From the NCBI GenBank assembly GCA_005884125.1, contig VAXP01000008.1, positions 1-44,808 on the forward strand: a stretch of 44,808 nucleotides of DNA. The letters are read 5' to 3'. The notes under the pieces were generated by a model. That model saw nothing but the letters and a program-made list of their open reading frames with translations. It did not search any database and was not told where the DNA came from. How positions within the stretch are numbered: position 1 is the stretch's first letter; every line of letters begins with the position of its first letter. A program made the position numbers and the translations under genes. This DNA comes from Actinomycetota bacterium. Its GTDB lineage: Bacteria > Actinomycetota > Acidimicrobiia > Acidimicrobiales > AC-35. Shown here in pieces: positions 26,050 to 34,869 of this stretch.

Positions 26050-28335
26050 ATGGCGGTAGCCCCGAACACCCCGGTCGAGGTCATCGACTCGGTCTACGGA
26101 CGGCTCCCGGAGCGGGTCGACACGGGCCGCCGGCGCCTGGGACGGCCCCTCACCCTGTCGGAGAAGATCCTCTTCAACCACCTGGCCCAACCCGACTCGC
26201 AGCCCCTGCAGCGGGGTCGCAGCTACGCCGAGCTCTACCCCGACCGGGTCGCCATGCAGGACGCAACGGCCCAGATGGCGCTCCTGCAGTTCATGACCGC
26301 GGGCCTGCCCGAGGTGGCCGTCCCCACCACCGTGCACTGCGACCACCTCATCCAGGCCCGGGTGGGCGCGGGGCCGGACATGACCGCCGCCCTCGAGGCC
26401 AACGAGGAGGTCTACGAGTTCCTGCGCACGGTTTCGGGCAAGTACGGCATCGGCTTTTGGAAGCCGGGCTCGGGGATCATCCACCAGGTCGTGCTCGAGC
26501 AGTACGCCTTCCCGGGCGGGATGATGATCGGCACCGACAGCCACACCCCCAACGCCGGCGGGCTGGCGACCATCGCCATCGGGGTAGGCGGGGCCGACGC
26601 CGTCGACGTGATGGTGGGAGGCACCTTCGGCGTGCGCTGGCCCAAGCTCATCGGCGTCCACCTCACCGGCCACATGCGGGGCTGGACGGCGCCCAAGGAC
26701 ATCATCCTCAAGGTGGCCGAGATCCTCACCGTCAAGGGCGGCACCGGCGCCATCGTCGAGTACTTCGGGCCCGGGAGCGAGTCCATCAGCGCCACGGGCA
26801 AGGCCACCGTGTGCAACATGGGCGCCGAGATCGGCGCCACCTGCTCGCTGTTCCCCTACGACGAGCACGGCGCCCTCTACCTCAAGGCCACGGGCCGGGA
26901 GGCCTACGCCGACCGGGCCTCGCGGGTCATGGAGCACCTGCGCCCCGACGACGAGGTGGAGGCCGAGCCCCAGCGCTTCTTCGACCGGGTGATCGAGCTC
27001 GACCTCTCCTCGCTCGAGCCCCACATCGTGGGGCCCCACACCCCCGACCTGGCCCGCCCCGTGTCCCGCATGGGCGCCGACGCCCAGGCCAACGGCTGGC
27101 CCGTCGAGCTCACCAACTGCCTGGTGGGCTCGTGCACCAACTCGTCGTACGAGGACATCACCCGGGCGGCCAGCGTGGCCCGGCAGGCCGCGGCCAAGGG
27201 GCTCACGGCCAAGGTGCCCCTGCTCGTCACCCCGGGCTCGGAGCGGGTGCGGGCCACCATCGAGCGCGACGGGCTGCTGGCCGACCTCGAGGCCATCGGC
27301 GCCCGGGTGCTGGCCAACGCCTGCGGCCCCTGCATCGGCCAGTGGAAGCGCGACGACATCGCCGAGGGCGAGGTCAACTCCATCCTCAACTCGTACAACC
27401 GCAACTTCCCCAAGCGCAACGACGGCAGCGCCAGCACCCTGGCTTTCATCGCCTCGCCCGAGATCGTGGTGGCCTACGCCCTGGCCGGGACCCTGGCCTT
27501 CGACCCCCTCCGCGACGAGGTGGACGGGACCATGCTGGAGCCCCCCGTGGGCGAGGAGCTTCCGGCGCGCGGCTTCGAGACGGGCGAGGCCGGCTTCGTC
27601 CCCCCGCCCGAGTCGGGGGCGTCGGTCGAGGTGGTCATCCGCCCCGACAGCGACCGCCTCCAGCGCCTCGAGCCCTTCCCGGCGTGGGACGGCCGCGACT
27701 TCGAGGAGCTGCCCGTGCTGCTCAAGGCCAAGGGCAAGTGCACCACCGACCACATCTCGGCGGCCGGACCCTGGCTCCGTTACCGCGGCCATCTGGAGAA
27801 CATCTGCGGGAACCTGTTCCTCGGCGCGGTCAACGCCTTCACCGGCAAGGCGGGCGAGGGTCGCTGCGTCGTGCACGGCGAGACCGAGCCCTTCCCCGAC
27901 GTGGCCCGCCACTGCCGGGAGGCGGGCCAGCCCTGGGTCGCGGTCGGCGACGAGAACTACGGAGAGGGCTCGTCGCGCGAGCACGCGGCCATGGAGCCCC
28001 GCTTCATGGGCGCCGTGGCCGTCCTGGCCCGGTCCTTCGCCCGCATCCACGAGACCAACCTAAAGAAGCAGGGCATGCTCGCCCTCACCTTCTCCGACTC
28101 CGCCACCTACGACCTCGTCGACGAGCAGGACCGCATCTCGGTCATGGGGCTCGGCAAGCTGGCGCCCGACGAGCCCGTGACCTGCCTGCTGCACAAGCCC
28201 GACGGCTCCCCGGTCGAGTTCACCTGCACCCACACCATGTCCGCCGAGCACATCGAGTGGTTCAAGGCGGGCAGCGCCCTCAACCTCATTCGGGCCCGTC
28301 AGCGCAGCGGGGGCCGCAGCCCGGCCACGCCCTGA
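26050..28335 (+). CDS. acn: Aconitate hydratase
   Basis: Iron-sulfur enzyme of 761 residues that interconverts citrate and isocitrate in the citric acid cycle. The three 4Fe-4S ligands are present: Cys362 in GSCTNSS and Cys425 and Cys428 in ACGPCIGQW. Other family blocks are [13 protein letters not shown] and the swivelling-domain [13 protein letters not shown]. Length and layout fit the mitochondrial-type aconitase group. ATG 26050 is preceded by a strong ribosome site (gaggaggg). The gene is divergent from a GntR regulator that shares its promoter region. Its end overlaps the convergent gatD gene by 37 bp. Confidence 0.96.
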   Translation: MAVAPNTPVEVIDSVYGRLPERVDTGRRRLGRPLTLSEKILFNHLAQPDSQPLQRGRSYAELYPDRVAMQDATAQMALLQFMTAGLPEVAVPTTVHCDHLIQARVGAGPDMTAALEANEEVYEFLRTVSGKYGIGFWKPGSGIIHQVVLEQYAFPGGMMIGTDSHTPNAGGLATIAIGVGGADAVDVMVGGTFGVRWPKLIGVHLTGHMRGWTAPKDIILKVAEILTVKGGTGAIVEYFGPGSESISATGKATVCNMGAEIGATCSLFPYDEHGALYLKATGREAYADRASRVMEHLRPDDEVEAEPQRFFDRVIELDLSSLEPHIVGPHTPDLARPVSRMGADAQANGWPVELTNCLVGSCTNSSYEDITRAASVARQAAAKGLTAKVPLLVTPGSERVRATIERDGLLADLEAIGARVLANACGPCIGQWKRDDIAEGEVNSILNSYNRNFPKRNDGSASTLAFIASPEIVVAYALAGTLAFDPLRDEVDGTMLEPPVGEELPARGFETGEAGFVPPPESGASVEVVIRPDSDRLQRLEPFPAWDGRDFEELPVLLKAKGKCTTDHISAAGPWLRYRGHLENICGNLFLGAVNAFTGKAGEGRCVVHGETEPFPDVARHCREAGQPWVAVGDENYGEGSSREHAAMEPRFMGAVAVLARSFARIHETNLKKQGMLALTFSDSATYDLVDEQDRISVMGLGKLAPDEPVTCLLHKPDGSPVEFTCTHTMSAEHIEWFKAGSALNLIRARQRSGGRSPATP

Positions 28336-29138
28336 CGCAGCCGTCCCCTCAGCCCTGGGCCCCGGGCGGCCAGGGCCGGGGCCTGGGCCAGGCGCTCCCG
28401 GCGCAACTCATCCACCTCGGCGTCGTCCAGGGGGGCGAGGGCGGGTCCACCTTGGTCGCCGTCACCGGCGCCGCCCAGCACCCAGCCCAGCAGTAGGTCG
28501 GCCAGCGCCGGGTTGCGGGCCAGCACGGGGCCGTGCAGGTAGGTGCCCACCACCCGCCCGCTCACCGCGCCCTCGCTGCCGTCGCCCCCGCCGTTGCCCA
28601 CGCCGACCCGGACGCGGGCCAGCGGGCGCACCCCGGGGCCGAGCTCGGTGACGGCGCCGTGGTTCTCGTATCCGGTCAGGGGCGGGATGCTCCGGTCCGA
28701 CCGGGCCAAGCCGACGGGATCGGCCACCACCTCCCCCACCGCCCGGGGCCCGCTCCCCTTGCGGGTGCGCACGTCGAGCAGACCCAGGCCGGGAAGCGGG
28801 CGTCCGTCGGCCCCGGCGAACTCCTGGCCCACCACCTGGAAGCCGGCGCACACGGCCAGCACCACGGCGCCGTCCTCGACGGCCCGGTTGAGGGGCCGCC
28901 CGTCCAGGAGCTCGAGCGCGGAGCGGGCCTCGGGCCCGTCCTCGCCCCCTCCCAGGCAGTACACGTCGCACGTGGCCGGCACGGGCTCGCCCGAGCGGAT
29001 CTCGACCACCTCGGCAGGGACGCCCCGCCAGCGCAGACGCTCGGCCAGCACGACGCCGTTGCCCCCGTCCCCGTAGGTGCCGAGCAGGTCCGGGTGCACC
29101 ACCGCCACCCTGACGGCCGACTCACGCGGCCGGGGCAC
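28299..29138 (-). CDS. gatD: Lipid II isoglutaminyl synthase, glutaminase subunit GatD
   Basis: Class I glutamine amidotransferase of 279 residues (CobB/CobQ-like) that supplies ammonia to MurT, so that D-Glu of the peptidoglycan stem peptide becomes D-iGln. The nucleophile is Cys97 in VLAVCAGFQ and the catalytic His is His202 in [13 protein letters not shown]. The N-terminal [14 protein letters not shown] is typical of GatD. The GTG at 29138 overlaps murT by 17 bp. The C-terminal 40 residues are Arg/Ala/Gly-rich and extend into the acn gene region on the other strand. Confidence 0.93.
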   Translation of the reverse strand: MPRPRESAVRVAVVHPDLLGTYGDGGNGVVLAERLRWRGVPAEVVEIRSGEPVPATCDVYCLGGGEDGPEARSALELLDGRPLNRAVEDGAVVLAVCAGFQVVGQEFAGADGRPLPGLGLLDVRTRKGSGPRAVGEVVADPVGLARSDRSIPPLTGYENHGAVTELGPGVRPLARVRVGVGNGGGDGSEGAVSGRVVGTYLHGPVLARNPALADLLLGWVLGGAGDGDQGGPALAPLDDAEVDELRRERLAQAPALAARGPGLRGRLRQGVAGLRPPLR

Positions 29139-30408
29139 GGCTCGTCCCTCCCCGTCCGGCCAGGGCCGACCTCAGGTCCTGGAAGGCGGTGTAGTTGCCC
29201 ACGAAGTCCACCTCAGGCACCCCGGAGCGGACGACAGCCTCCCGCATATTCGGCACCCGCACGTGCGCGACCCCGGCATAGCGCAGGCGCACGGCGAGGT
29301 CGGCCGAGCGCTCGCCCGTGGCCACCACCCGCCGGCCCCGGAGCCGTTCGAAGGGAACATCCCACAGCCACGATGGGTCCCGTCCGTCGGCGATGCGGGC
29401 GTTGATGGCGACCACCACGGGCGCCGGCGCGGGGGCGAGCAGGTCGAAGATCCCGACCCACCCCGCCGGGTTCTTGGCCAAGAGGAGGCGGGTGCGCACG
29501 CCGCCCACATCGACCACCTCGTAGCGGCCGAACACTTCGGTCGTCGACCCCATGGCGTCGAGGGCCTGCTGCACGGGCACCCCCATGGCGGCCGCGGCCG
29601 TGGCCGCCATGGCCGCGTTCCCCAGGTTGAACCGCCCCGGCAGCCGCAGTGAGAGGGGAAAGCGGCGGCCGTCGGCCAGGAGCAGCTGCCCGTCCTCCAG
29701 CCACACGTCGGGTCGGGGCCGGCGGAACCCGCAGGCGCAAGCCCACTGCTCACCCTGGTAGGCGATGCGCCCCTCGCACTGGGGGCAACCGCCGGCGTCG
29801 GCCCGCCAGGGCTGGCCCGCGGCAACCCATCGCACCGATCGGGCCGCGGATGCGGCCCAGACCACGATGGGATCGTCGGCGTTGGCCACGACGGCGCCGT
29901 CCAGCCCGGGCAGGGCCCGCCGCCACCGGGCCCCGAGCATGCGCACCTCGCTCACCCGGTCGAGCTGGTCCCGGCTCAGGTTGAGCAGCGTCACCACCGC
30001 GGGACGGGTGGCCGAGGCGACCTGGCCCAGCCAGGCCTCGTCCACCTCCAGGGCCGCGGCGGAACCGGGCCCCGACCCCCGGTTGGCGGACAGGGCCGCC
30101 ACCAGGCCCGACGGGAGGTTGGCCCCGCCAATGTTCGTGCACGCCGGTCCGGCGCTGGAGAGGGCCGCGGCCAGCAACTGGGTGGTCGTGGTCTTGCCGT
30201 TGGTGCCGCTGACCAGGGCGACCCGGCGGCCCCGGGCCAGGCGGGCCAGCGCGTCAGGGTCGAGGACCAGTGTGACCCGCCCGCCTATGACCGTCCCGCT
30301 GCCCGCGCCCAGCCGGCGGGAGAGCGAACCCACCAACCCACCCACCCCCGAGGCCAGACGCGTGCGGACGGGAAGCTGGGCCGTGTCCCCCGGGGTGGGG
30401 GCGCTCAT
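29122..30408 (-). CDS. murT: Lipid II isoglutaminyl synthase, Mur-ligase-like subunit MurT
   Basis: Mur-ligase-family ATPase of 428 residues that activates the alpha-carboxylate of D-Glu in lipid II for amidation by GatD. The P-loop is GTNGKTT (68-74). The characteristic zinc ribbon inserted in the central domain is present, with Cys208, Cys211, Cys224 and Cys226; the second pair is CxC here rather than CxxC. The C-terminal domain includes INARIADGRDPSWLWDV, typical of MurT. ATG 30408 overlaps the upstream HAD-PlsC stop by 4 bp. The protein probably works on the cytoplasmic face of the membrane. Confidence 0.94.
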   Translation of the reverse strand: MSAPTPGDTAQLPVRTRLASGVGGLVGSLSRRLGAGSGTVIGGRVTLVLDPDALARLARGRRVALVSGTNGKTTTTQLLAAALSSAGPACTNIGGANLPSGLVAALSANRGSGPGSAAALEVDEAWLGQVASATRPAVVTLLNLSRDQLDRVSEVRMLGARWRRALPGLDGAVVANADDPIVVWAASAARSVRWVAAGQPWRADAGGCPQCEGRIAYQGEQWACACGFRRPRPDVWLEDGQLLLADGRRFPLSLRLPGRFNLGNAAMAATAAAAMGVPVQQALDAMGSTTEVFGRYEVVDVGGVRTRLLLAKNPAGWVGIFDLLAPAPAPVVVAINARIADGRDPSWLWDVPFERLRGRRVVATGERSADLAVRLRYAGVAHVRVPNMREAVVRSGVPEVDFVGNYTAFQDLRSALAGRGGTSRAPAA

Positions 30409-31811
30409 GCAGGGGCGACCGCGTCGAGGGGGGCGCCGGGCGGCATGGCCCGAGCCACCTCCTCGGCGCTGGGCTGCACCACCTGCCTGGCCTCGGCCGG
30501 CAGCAGGTCGATGATGGCGGCCATGATCGCGTCGGTGTCGGCCACCGCGTCCACGAGGCCCAGGGCCACGGGCCGGCCGACGCGCACGCGCACGGTGGGG
30601 GGGTGGAGCAGGTTGCCGATGCGCGGCACCCGCGCCGAGCGGGGCCAGACGAGCTCGGTGCCCCACAGCCCCACGGGGACGACGGGCGCACCGGTCATGG
30701 CCGCCAGGCGGGCCGCGCCCGTCCTGCCCCTCAGCACCGGGTCGAAGAAGTCGCGACCTCGGGGGATGGTCCCCTGGGGCAGCACGGCCACCAGCTGACC
30801 GCCCTCCAGGGCGCGCGCCGCCTCCCGCAGGGGCTCGTCCGATCCGCTGCCGCGTTCCACGCGGATGCCTCCCATGGCCCGAGCCAGGGCGCCCACCACG
30901 GGAGCGTCGAAGACCTCCTTCTTGCCCAGGAAGCGCAAGGGCCGGCCCCGCCTGGCCGCGGCCAGGCCCAGGGCGGCCACGTCGAAGTAGCTGCGGTGGT
31001 TGGACACCACGATGGCCGGTCCCTGTTCGGGGACGAGGTCGACGCCGGCCATGTCGAAGCGGGCGTAGGGCATGAGCTCTGGGCGGGTCACCACCCGCAC
31101 CAGGTCGTAGGGCTCCAGCCCGAAAAGCTTGGGCACGCCGGGGGGGACGTCCAGGAAGAGCACGGGCCAGCGCCTCACGGTGGCTACCGCCCGCAGCCTG
31201 GGGTCCGGGTTGACGGCGTGGGGATGGCCGACCGCGGCCAGCAGGGGCACGTCATAGAGGCTGTCGGAATAAGCGAAGCTCTGGCTCAGGTCGACGTCGC
31301 GCCCCGCGGCCCACCGCCGCACCGCGCTGAGCTTGCCCAGGGCCCACACGAACTCCCCGACCAGCTTGCCGGTGTACTGGCCCCCGTCCTCGGCGTAGCG
31401 GGTGGCGACGACGTCGTCGAAGCCCAGTCTCTCGGCCAGGGGAAGGACAAGGTCGTACGGGGTGGTGGTGGCGAGCACCGTGGGCCTGCCCGCGCTGCGG
31501 TGCTCGGCCAGGAGGGGACGGGCGAAGGGCGTGACCAGCTTCTCCAGCTTGTCGGCCGCGGCCCGGCCCGCTTCCCGCACCGCCTCCGCCGACCACCCCC
31601 GGGCGAGGAAGGCCGCGCCCCGAGCCAGGGCGATGGACGGCAGCGTCTCGCCCACGGCCTCATAGAACGAGTAGAGGGCGCCCTGGAACGGGAGCTGGCG
31701 CTCGGGGGCGATCCCCGCGGCCACCAGGGCCTCATTGATCAAGGGCCCGCTCGCGCCGCGAAGCAAGGTGCGATCGAGGTCGAAGAAGGCTGCCGCGCCC
31801 ACGCGGTGCAC
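30405..31811 (-). CDS. HAD-IB phosphatase fused to PlsC-type acyltransferase
   Basis: Bifunctional protein of 468 residues. The N-terminal HAD-IB phosphatase has motif I FFDLDRTLL, motif II VLATTTPYD and motif IV YADS-LYDVPLLAAVG (read as AYSDSLYDVPLL in this copy). The C-terminal half, from about 245, is a lysophosphatidate acyltransferase with HX4D in SNHRSYFD and the LPQGTIPRG block. Such fusions are known in actinobacteria, where they may couple acyl transfer to dephosphorylation in phosphatidate or triacylglycerol metabolism. The gene starts the murT-gatD operon, with a 4-bp overlap to murT, linking phospholipid and peptidoglycan steps. GTG 31811 is the likely start; an alternative GTG lies 9 bp further in. 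Confidence 0.9.
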   Translation of the reverse strand: MHRVGAAAFFDLDRTLLRGASGPLINEALVAAGIAPERQLPFQGALYSFYEAVGETLPSIALARGAAFLARGWSAEAVREAGRAAADKLEKLVTPFARPLLAEHRSAGRPTVLATTTPYDLVLPLAERLGFDDVVATRYAEDGGQYTGKLVGEFVWALGKLSAVRRWAAGRDVDLSQSFAYSDSLYDVPLLAAVGHPHAVNPDPRLRAVATVRRWPVLFLDVPPGVPKLFGLEPYDLVRVVTRPELMPYARFDMAGVDLVPEQGPAIVVSNHRSYFDVAALGLAAARRGRPLRFLGKKEVFDAPVVGALARAMGGIRVERGSGSDEPLREAARALEGGQLVAVLPQGTIPRGRDFFDPVLRGRTGAARLAAMTGAPVVPVGLWGTELVWPRSARVPRIGNLLHPPTVRVRVGRPVALGLVDAVADTDAIMAAIIDLLPAEARQVVQPSAEEVARAMPPGAPLDAVAPA

Positions 31812-31826
31812 GGTACAGCCGCGGGG

Positions 31827-31944
31827 CCACGCTGCGGCCGGGGTCCCGCGGCAGCGCCGTCAAACGCAGGCCGGTGGGGCTGGGGTCCCGCGGCCGCGCC
31901 GGGAACGCAGGCCGCTGGGGCTGGGGGCCCCGGCGGCACCGCGA
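31827..31944. repeat. Tandem repeat, about 41 bp period
   Basis: Two adjacent units begin aacgcaggccg at 31863 and 31904 and share tggggctgggg and a ccc-rich tail. A third, degenerate copy around 31833-31860 keeps gggtcccgcggc, offset 42 bp from the second. The array lies immediately upstream of the HAD-PlsC start on the minus strand and would be part of its leader or promoter. Confidence 0.6.
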
Positions 31945-31974
31945 TGAGCGCTTGCGCGAAGAGCCATGAAAAGA

Positions 31975-32009
31975 GAGAAGGGGCCGGCTGGGGAATCCGG
32001 CCCCTTCTC
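31975..32009 (-). terminator. Strong hairpin with T-rich tail in the HAD-PlsC/murT/gatD leader
   Basis: GAGAAGGGGCCGG and CCGGCCCCTTCTC form a perfect 13-bp stem with a 9-nt loop. Read on the minus strand the stem is followed by TCTTTTC, as in an intrinsic terminator. No gene ends here: the hairpin lies 164 bp upstream of a minus-strand start codon and between divergent genes. It could be an attenuator in the operon's 5' leader or the end of a small minus-strand RNA. Confidence 0.6.
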
Positions 32010-32114
32010 GAGACCTAGAGGGGCCTGGGAGGGGGGATTCCCGCCCGCTCGGTCTGCCCGTCCAGTATGACCGGGATGGGCGGCATCTGTCCAACAGTTA
32101 TGGAGGATACGGGC

Positions 32115-32131
32115 TATCATCGTCGCAGATG
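32115..32131 (+). promoter_or_regulatory. Probable leaderless promoter of the LysR gene
   Basis: TATCAT at 32115-32120 is a good -10 hexamer, and the A of the ATG lies 9 bases after its end, so transcription could begin at the start codon. No ribosome-binding site precedes the ATG. The -35 is weak (ccaaca at about 32092). Confidence 0.4.
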
Positions 32132-33040
32132 GACCTGCGTCAGCTCCATGCCCTGGTGGCCGTGGCCGACAACGGCACCTTCTCGGCTGCCGCCGACGCC
32201 CTCCATACCGTGCAGTCCAACGTGTCGACCCATGTGGCCCGCCTCGAGCGGGAGCTGGGCGCCACCCTGGTGGATCGGGCCGCGGGGCAGCTCACCGCCG
32301 AGGGAGAAGCCGTTGTGGCCCGGGCCCGTCGGGTCGGCGTCGAGCTCGAGGCCCTCGTCTCCGACGTCGCCGCCCTGCGCCACGAGGTGGTGGGCACCAC
32401 CCGCCTGGGGATGATCGGCACCACGGCCCGCTGGCTCATCCCCCCTCTGCTCGAGGTGACGGCCGAACGCCACCCCAAGCTGCGCCTGGTCGTGGTGGAG
32501 GGCATCTCCACGTCGCTCGAGCCCCAACTCGCGGCCGGGAGCCTGGACCTCGCCGTGGTCAACGTGCCCGTGCCCGACGACAACCTGGTCGCCCGGCCTC
32601 TCTTCGCCGAGGACCTGGTCATGGTCGTGCCCATCAGCCATCCGCTGGCCCGAGCCGGCCCCATACCCCTGGCCGGGCTGGGAGAGCTGCCGCTCCTCCT
32701 GCCCATGCCGGGCACGGCCTTCCGCGACGAGCTCGACGCCGCCGTTCGTGCCGCGGGCGTGACCCTGCAGGCCAAGGCCGAGCTCGACGGCACCCCGCTC
32801 ATCGCCGCCCTCACCTTCGAAGGCCTGGGACCGGCCATCCTCCCGGCCACGGCGGTGCCCGCCTACCTGCGCCGGGAGTGGGCCCTGGTCGGGGTGGAGG
32901 GCATTCCCCGCCGGCACATCGGGGTCGCCCAGCGCCGGCGCGGGTTGCTGTCAGGCGCGGCCCGCGCCGTGCTGGAGATGCTGCACGAGCTGATCGCCGA
33001 CGCCGACGCCCGGCCCCCCGGCATCCATCCAGCGCAGTGA
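32129..33040 (+). CDS. LysR-family transcriptional regulator
   Basis: Regulator of 303 residues. The N-terminal winged HTH reads MDLRQLHALVAVADNGTFSAAA with VQSNVSTHVARLERELG as recognition region; a co-inducer-binding domain follows from about 90. The usual LysR position 'SxPALS' is replaced by VQSNVS, which is common in the family. The next gene, an S51 peptidase, starts 10 bp after the stop on the same strand, so the two are probably cotranscribed. Target and inducer are unknown. Confidence 0.92.
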   Translation: MDLRQLHALVAVADNGTFSAAADALHTVQSNVSTHVARLERELGATLVDRAAGQLTAEGEAVVARARRVGVELEALVSDVAALRHEVVGTTRLGMIGTTARWLIPPLLEVTAERHPKLRLVVVEGISTSLEPQLAAGSLDLAVVNVPVPDDNLVARPLFAEDLVMVVPISHPLARAGPIPLAGLGELPLLLPMPGTAFRDELDAAVRAAGVTLQAKAELDGTPLIAALTFEGLGPAILPATAVPAYLRREWALVGVEGIPRRHIGVAQRRRGLLSGAARAVLEMLHELIADADARPPGIHPAQ

Positions 33041-33050
33041 TGGGGCGGCT

Positions 33051-33791
33051 GTGACAGACCGGGCTGCGGGCCCCGGGCCCATCGCCCTGGTCGGCAGCGG
33101 CGAGTTCCTCCCGGTCATGGAGGAGATCGACTCCGACCTGCTTGCCGGGCGTGCGCCCCGCGCCGCGTTCCTGCCCACCGCCGCGGCCGAGGAGGGCCCG
33201 GACCGCCTGCGCTACTGGGTGGACCTGGGCACCGACCACTTCCGGCGCCTGGGCGTCGAACCGGTGCCCGTCCTGGTGCTCGACCGGCCCGGCGCCGACG
33301 ACCCCTCCCTGACCGGGGCCATCGCGGGAGCCGGACTGGTGTACCTGTCGGGCGGGAACCCCGGCTTCCTCGCGGCCACGCTGAGGGACACGGCGGTGTG
33401 GCGGGCCATCGTGGACGCCTGGAGGGCGGGGGCGGCCCTGGCCGGTTGCTCGGCGGGGGCCGCCGCGCTCACGGCCGTGGCCGGCAACGTGCGCGATCCG
33501 AGTCGGGGCGACGGCCGGGGCCTCGGCCTCATCCCCCACATCGGAGTGATCCCCCACTTCGACCGCATCGAGGCCTGGCGGCCCGGGCTCACGGCCAGGA
33601 TCAGAAGCGCGGCACCTCCGGGAACCACGGTCGTGGGCATCGACGAGGAGACGGCGCTGGTGGGCGGCCCCGAGCGGTGGCGGGTGCGGGGCGCCAGGAC
33701 GGTCACCGTCTTGTCGGCCGGCCCCGACGCCGACGGGCGGGCCGTCCACGCCGCCGGCGAAGACCTGGTGATAAGGCCGGCAGCCTCCTGA
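33051..33791 (+). CDS. Peptidase S51 / cyanophycinase-like protein
   Basis: Serine hydrolase of 246 residues related to dipeptidase E and cyanophycinase. The nucleophile is in AGCSAGAAAL, a His follows in GVIPHFDR, and an acidic residue is in GIDEETALV, which together match the Ser-His-Glu layout of the family. It would cleave Asp-containing dipeptides or a similar isopeptide bond in the cytoplasm. No cyanophycin synthetase gene is in the window, so polymer turnover is not supported. GTG 33051 starts 10 bp after the LysR gene. Confidence 0.88.
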   Translation: MTDRAAGPGPIALVGSGEFLPVMEEIDSDLLAGRAPRAAFLPTAAAEEGPDRLRYWVDLGTDHFRRLGVEPVPVLVLDRPGADDPSLTGAIAGAGLVYLSGGNPGFLAATLRDTAVWRAIVDAWRAGAALAGCSAGAAALTAVAGNVRDPSRGDGRGLGLIPHIGVIPHFDRIEAWRPGLTARIRSAAPPGTTVVGIDEETALVGGPERWRVRGARTVTVLSAGPDADGRAVHAAGEDLVIRPAAS

Positions 33792-33796
33792 CCGGA

Positions 33797-34135
33797 TCAG
33801 GCCTCGGCCGTCGCCTCCTCGACCGAAGCGTGGCTGGCAAAGACCTTATTGAGCCCGGTGATCTCGATGACGCGAACCACGTTGGGGCGGGCCGCGGCCA
33901 GACGCAGCTCCCCCTGCTGGCTGCGCAGGGTCTTGAAGACGCCGATGAGGCTGCCCAGGCCGGTGGAGTCGACGAAGCCGACCCCGCCCAGGTCCACCAC
34001 CATGTGGTTGACCCCGCCCTCGGTCACCTCGTTCAGCCTCGTCCGTAGGGCGGGAGCGGAGTAGACGTCGATGTCGCCCTCGACGTGCACGACCGTCCAG
34101 CCGTTGCGTTCCGACACCGTGCAGCTCAGATCCAC
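33797..34135 (-). CDS. STAS-domain anti-sigma factor antagonist
   Basis: Protein of 112 residues consisting of one STAS domain. The phospho-acceptor is Ser57 in FVDSTGLGSLIGVF. Such proteins bind and neutralise an anti-sigma kinase when unphosphorylated. No cognate kinase or sigma factor is adjacent. GTG 34135 (VDLSCTVSERNG) is the natural start; the longer track ORF adds Pro/Gly-rich sequence that looks non-coding. It ends 5 bp from the convergent peptidase stop. Confidence 0.9.
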   Translation of the reverse strand: MDLSCTVSERNGWTVVHVEGDIDVYSAPALRTRLNEVTEGGVNHMVVDLGGVGFVDSTGLGSLIGVFKTLRSQQGELRLAAARPNVVRVIEITGLNKVFASHASVEEATAEA

Positions 34136-34442
34136 GAGACCCCCAGGCCGAGGCCGGATACCCCCCGGCGGCGGCCCAGGCTGCCACACCATCCCAGGGC
34201 CGGCACACCCGGGGCCCACCCCCCCTCGAGGTGAACAGGGCCCGGACGCGTCGACGCCGCTCGGTCGCTGGTCAGCGGACCCGAGCGGCGTCTGGGCTCC
34301 CGGGGGGCGGGACCGTGCCAGTGTGCGCCACCAGGTAGCTCCGCGTCAATGACCCGATCGGGGGATCCACGGGCGGTGACTCTCAGCTCGTCCCCAGCCC
34401 GCCGGCTCGACAGGCCCGTTGCCGGCGCGCTTGGCTTCTCCG
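34136..34442. other. 307-bp divergent intergenic region
   Basis: Gap between the STAS gene (minus) and the DDN-like gene (plus). Apart from the large inverted repeat at 34253-34292 it is C/G-rich with no convincing coding frame. The promoters of both genes should be here, but I cannot place -10 or -35 boxes with confidence. Confidence 0.6.
34253..34292. repeat. Perfect 12-bp inverted repeat with nested inner stem
   Basis: GACGCCGCTCGG and CCGAGCGGCGTC pair perfectly, and the loop between them contains a second stem, CGCTG/CAGCG. It lies in the gap between the divergent STAS and nitroreductase genes. It has no T-rich tail on either strand, so an operator or structured RNA fits better than a terminator. 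Confidence 0.7.
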
Positions 34443-34868
34443 ATGCTCCGCAGTATGCAGAAGCTGTTCACCGCCATGCACTCCGCCGTGTACAGCCTGA
34501 GCAAGGGCCGGGTGTTCGGCCGCTTGGGCAAGACCAGGTTCCTGCTGCTACACACCATCGGGCGCAAGTCGGCCAAAGAGCGCGTCACCCCTCTGAACTA
34601 CGTATCCGACGGGCCCGACTTCATCGTCATCGCCTCCAACGGCGGGGCCAGGCTCCACCCGGACTGGTACCTGAACCTCCAAGCCAAGCCCGAGGCCGAG
34701 GTCGAGGTGCAAGGGGCCCGCATCGTCGTGCGGGCCGTCACCGTCGACGACGACCAGCGGGAGCGGCTGTGGAACCTGGCCCGCGACACCTGGCGCTACT
34801 ACGACTCCTACCAGCAGCGCACGGACCGGGCCATCCCGGTCGTGCGCCTCCAGCGGATCGGGGGCTGA
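34443..34868 (+). CDS. Deazaflavin (F420)-dependent nitroreductase family protein
   Basis: Small split-beta-barrel protein of about 141 residues, DDN type, which uses reduced cofactor F420 to reduce quinones, nitro compounds or similar acceptors. Family features are LLLHTIGRKSAKERVTPLNYV near the start, then IASNGGARLHPDWYLNLQA and EVEVQGARIVVRA. The ATG at 34443 and the ATG at 34455 are both possible starts; neither has a clear ribosome site. It is followed directly by an FMN-type nitroreductase gene, so the two reductases are probably cotranscribed. Confidence 0.9.
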   Translation: MLRSMQKLFTAMHSAVYSLSKGRVFGRLGKTRFLLLHTIGRKSAKERVTPLNYVSDGPDFIVIASNGGARLHPDWYLNLQAKPEAEVEVQGARIVVRAVTVDDDQRERLWNLARDTWRYYDSYQQRTDRAIPVVRLQRIGG

Positions 34869-34869
34869 G

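Larger units (their letters stand above)
31812..32128. other. 317-bp divergent intergenic region
   Basis: Gap between the HAD-PlsC start (minus) and the LysR start (plus). From left to right it holds the tandem repeats, the 13-bp hairpin and then the LysR promoter region. I see no protein-coding frame with convincing codon use and no tRNA-like fold. Confidence 0.7.
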
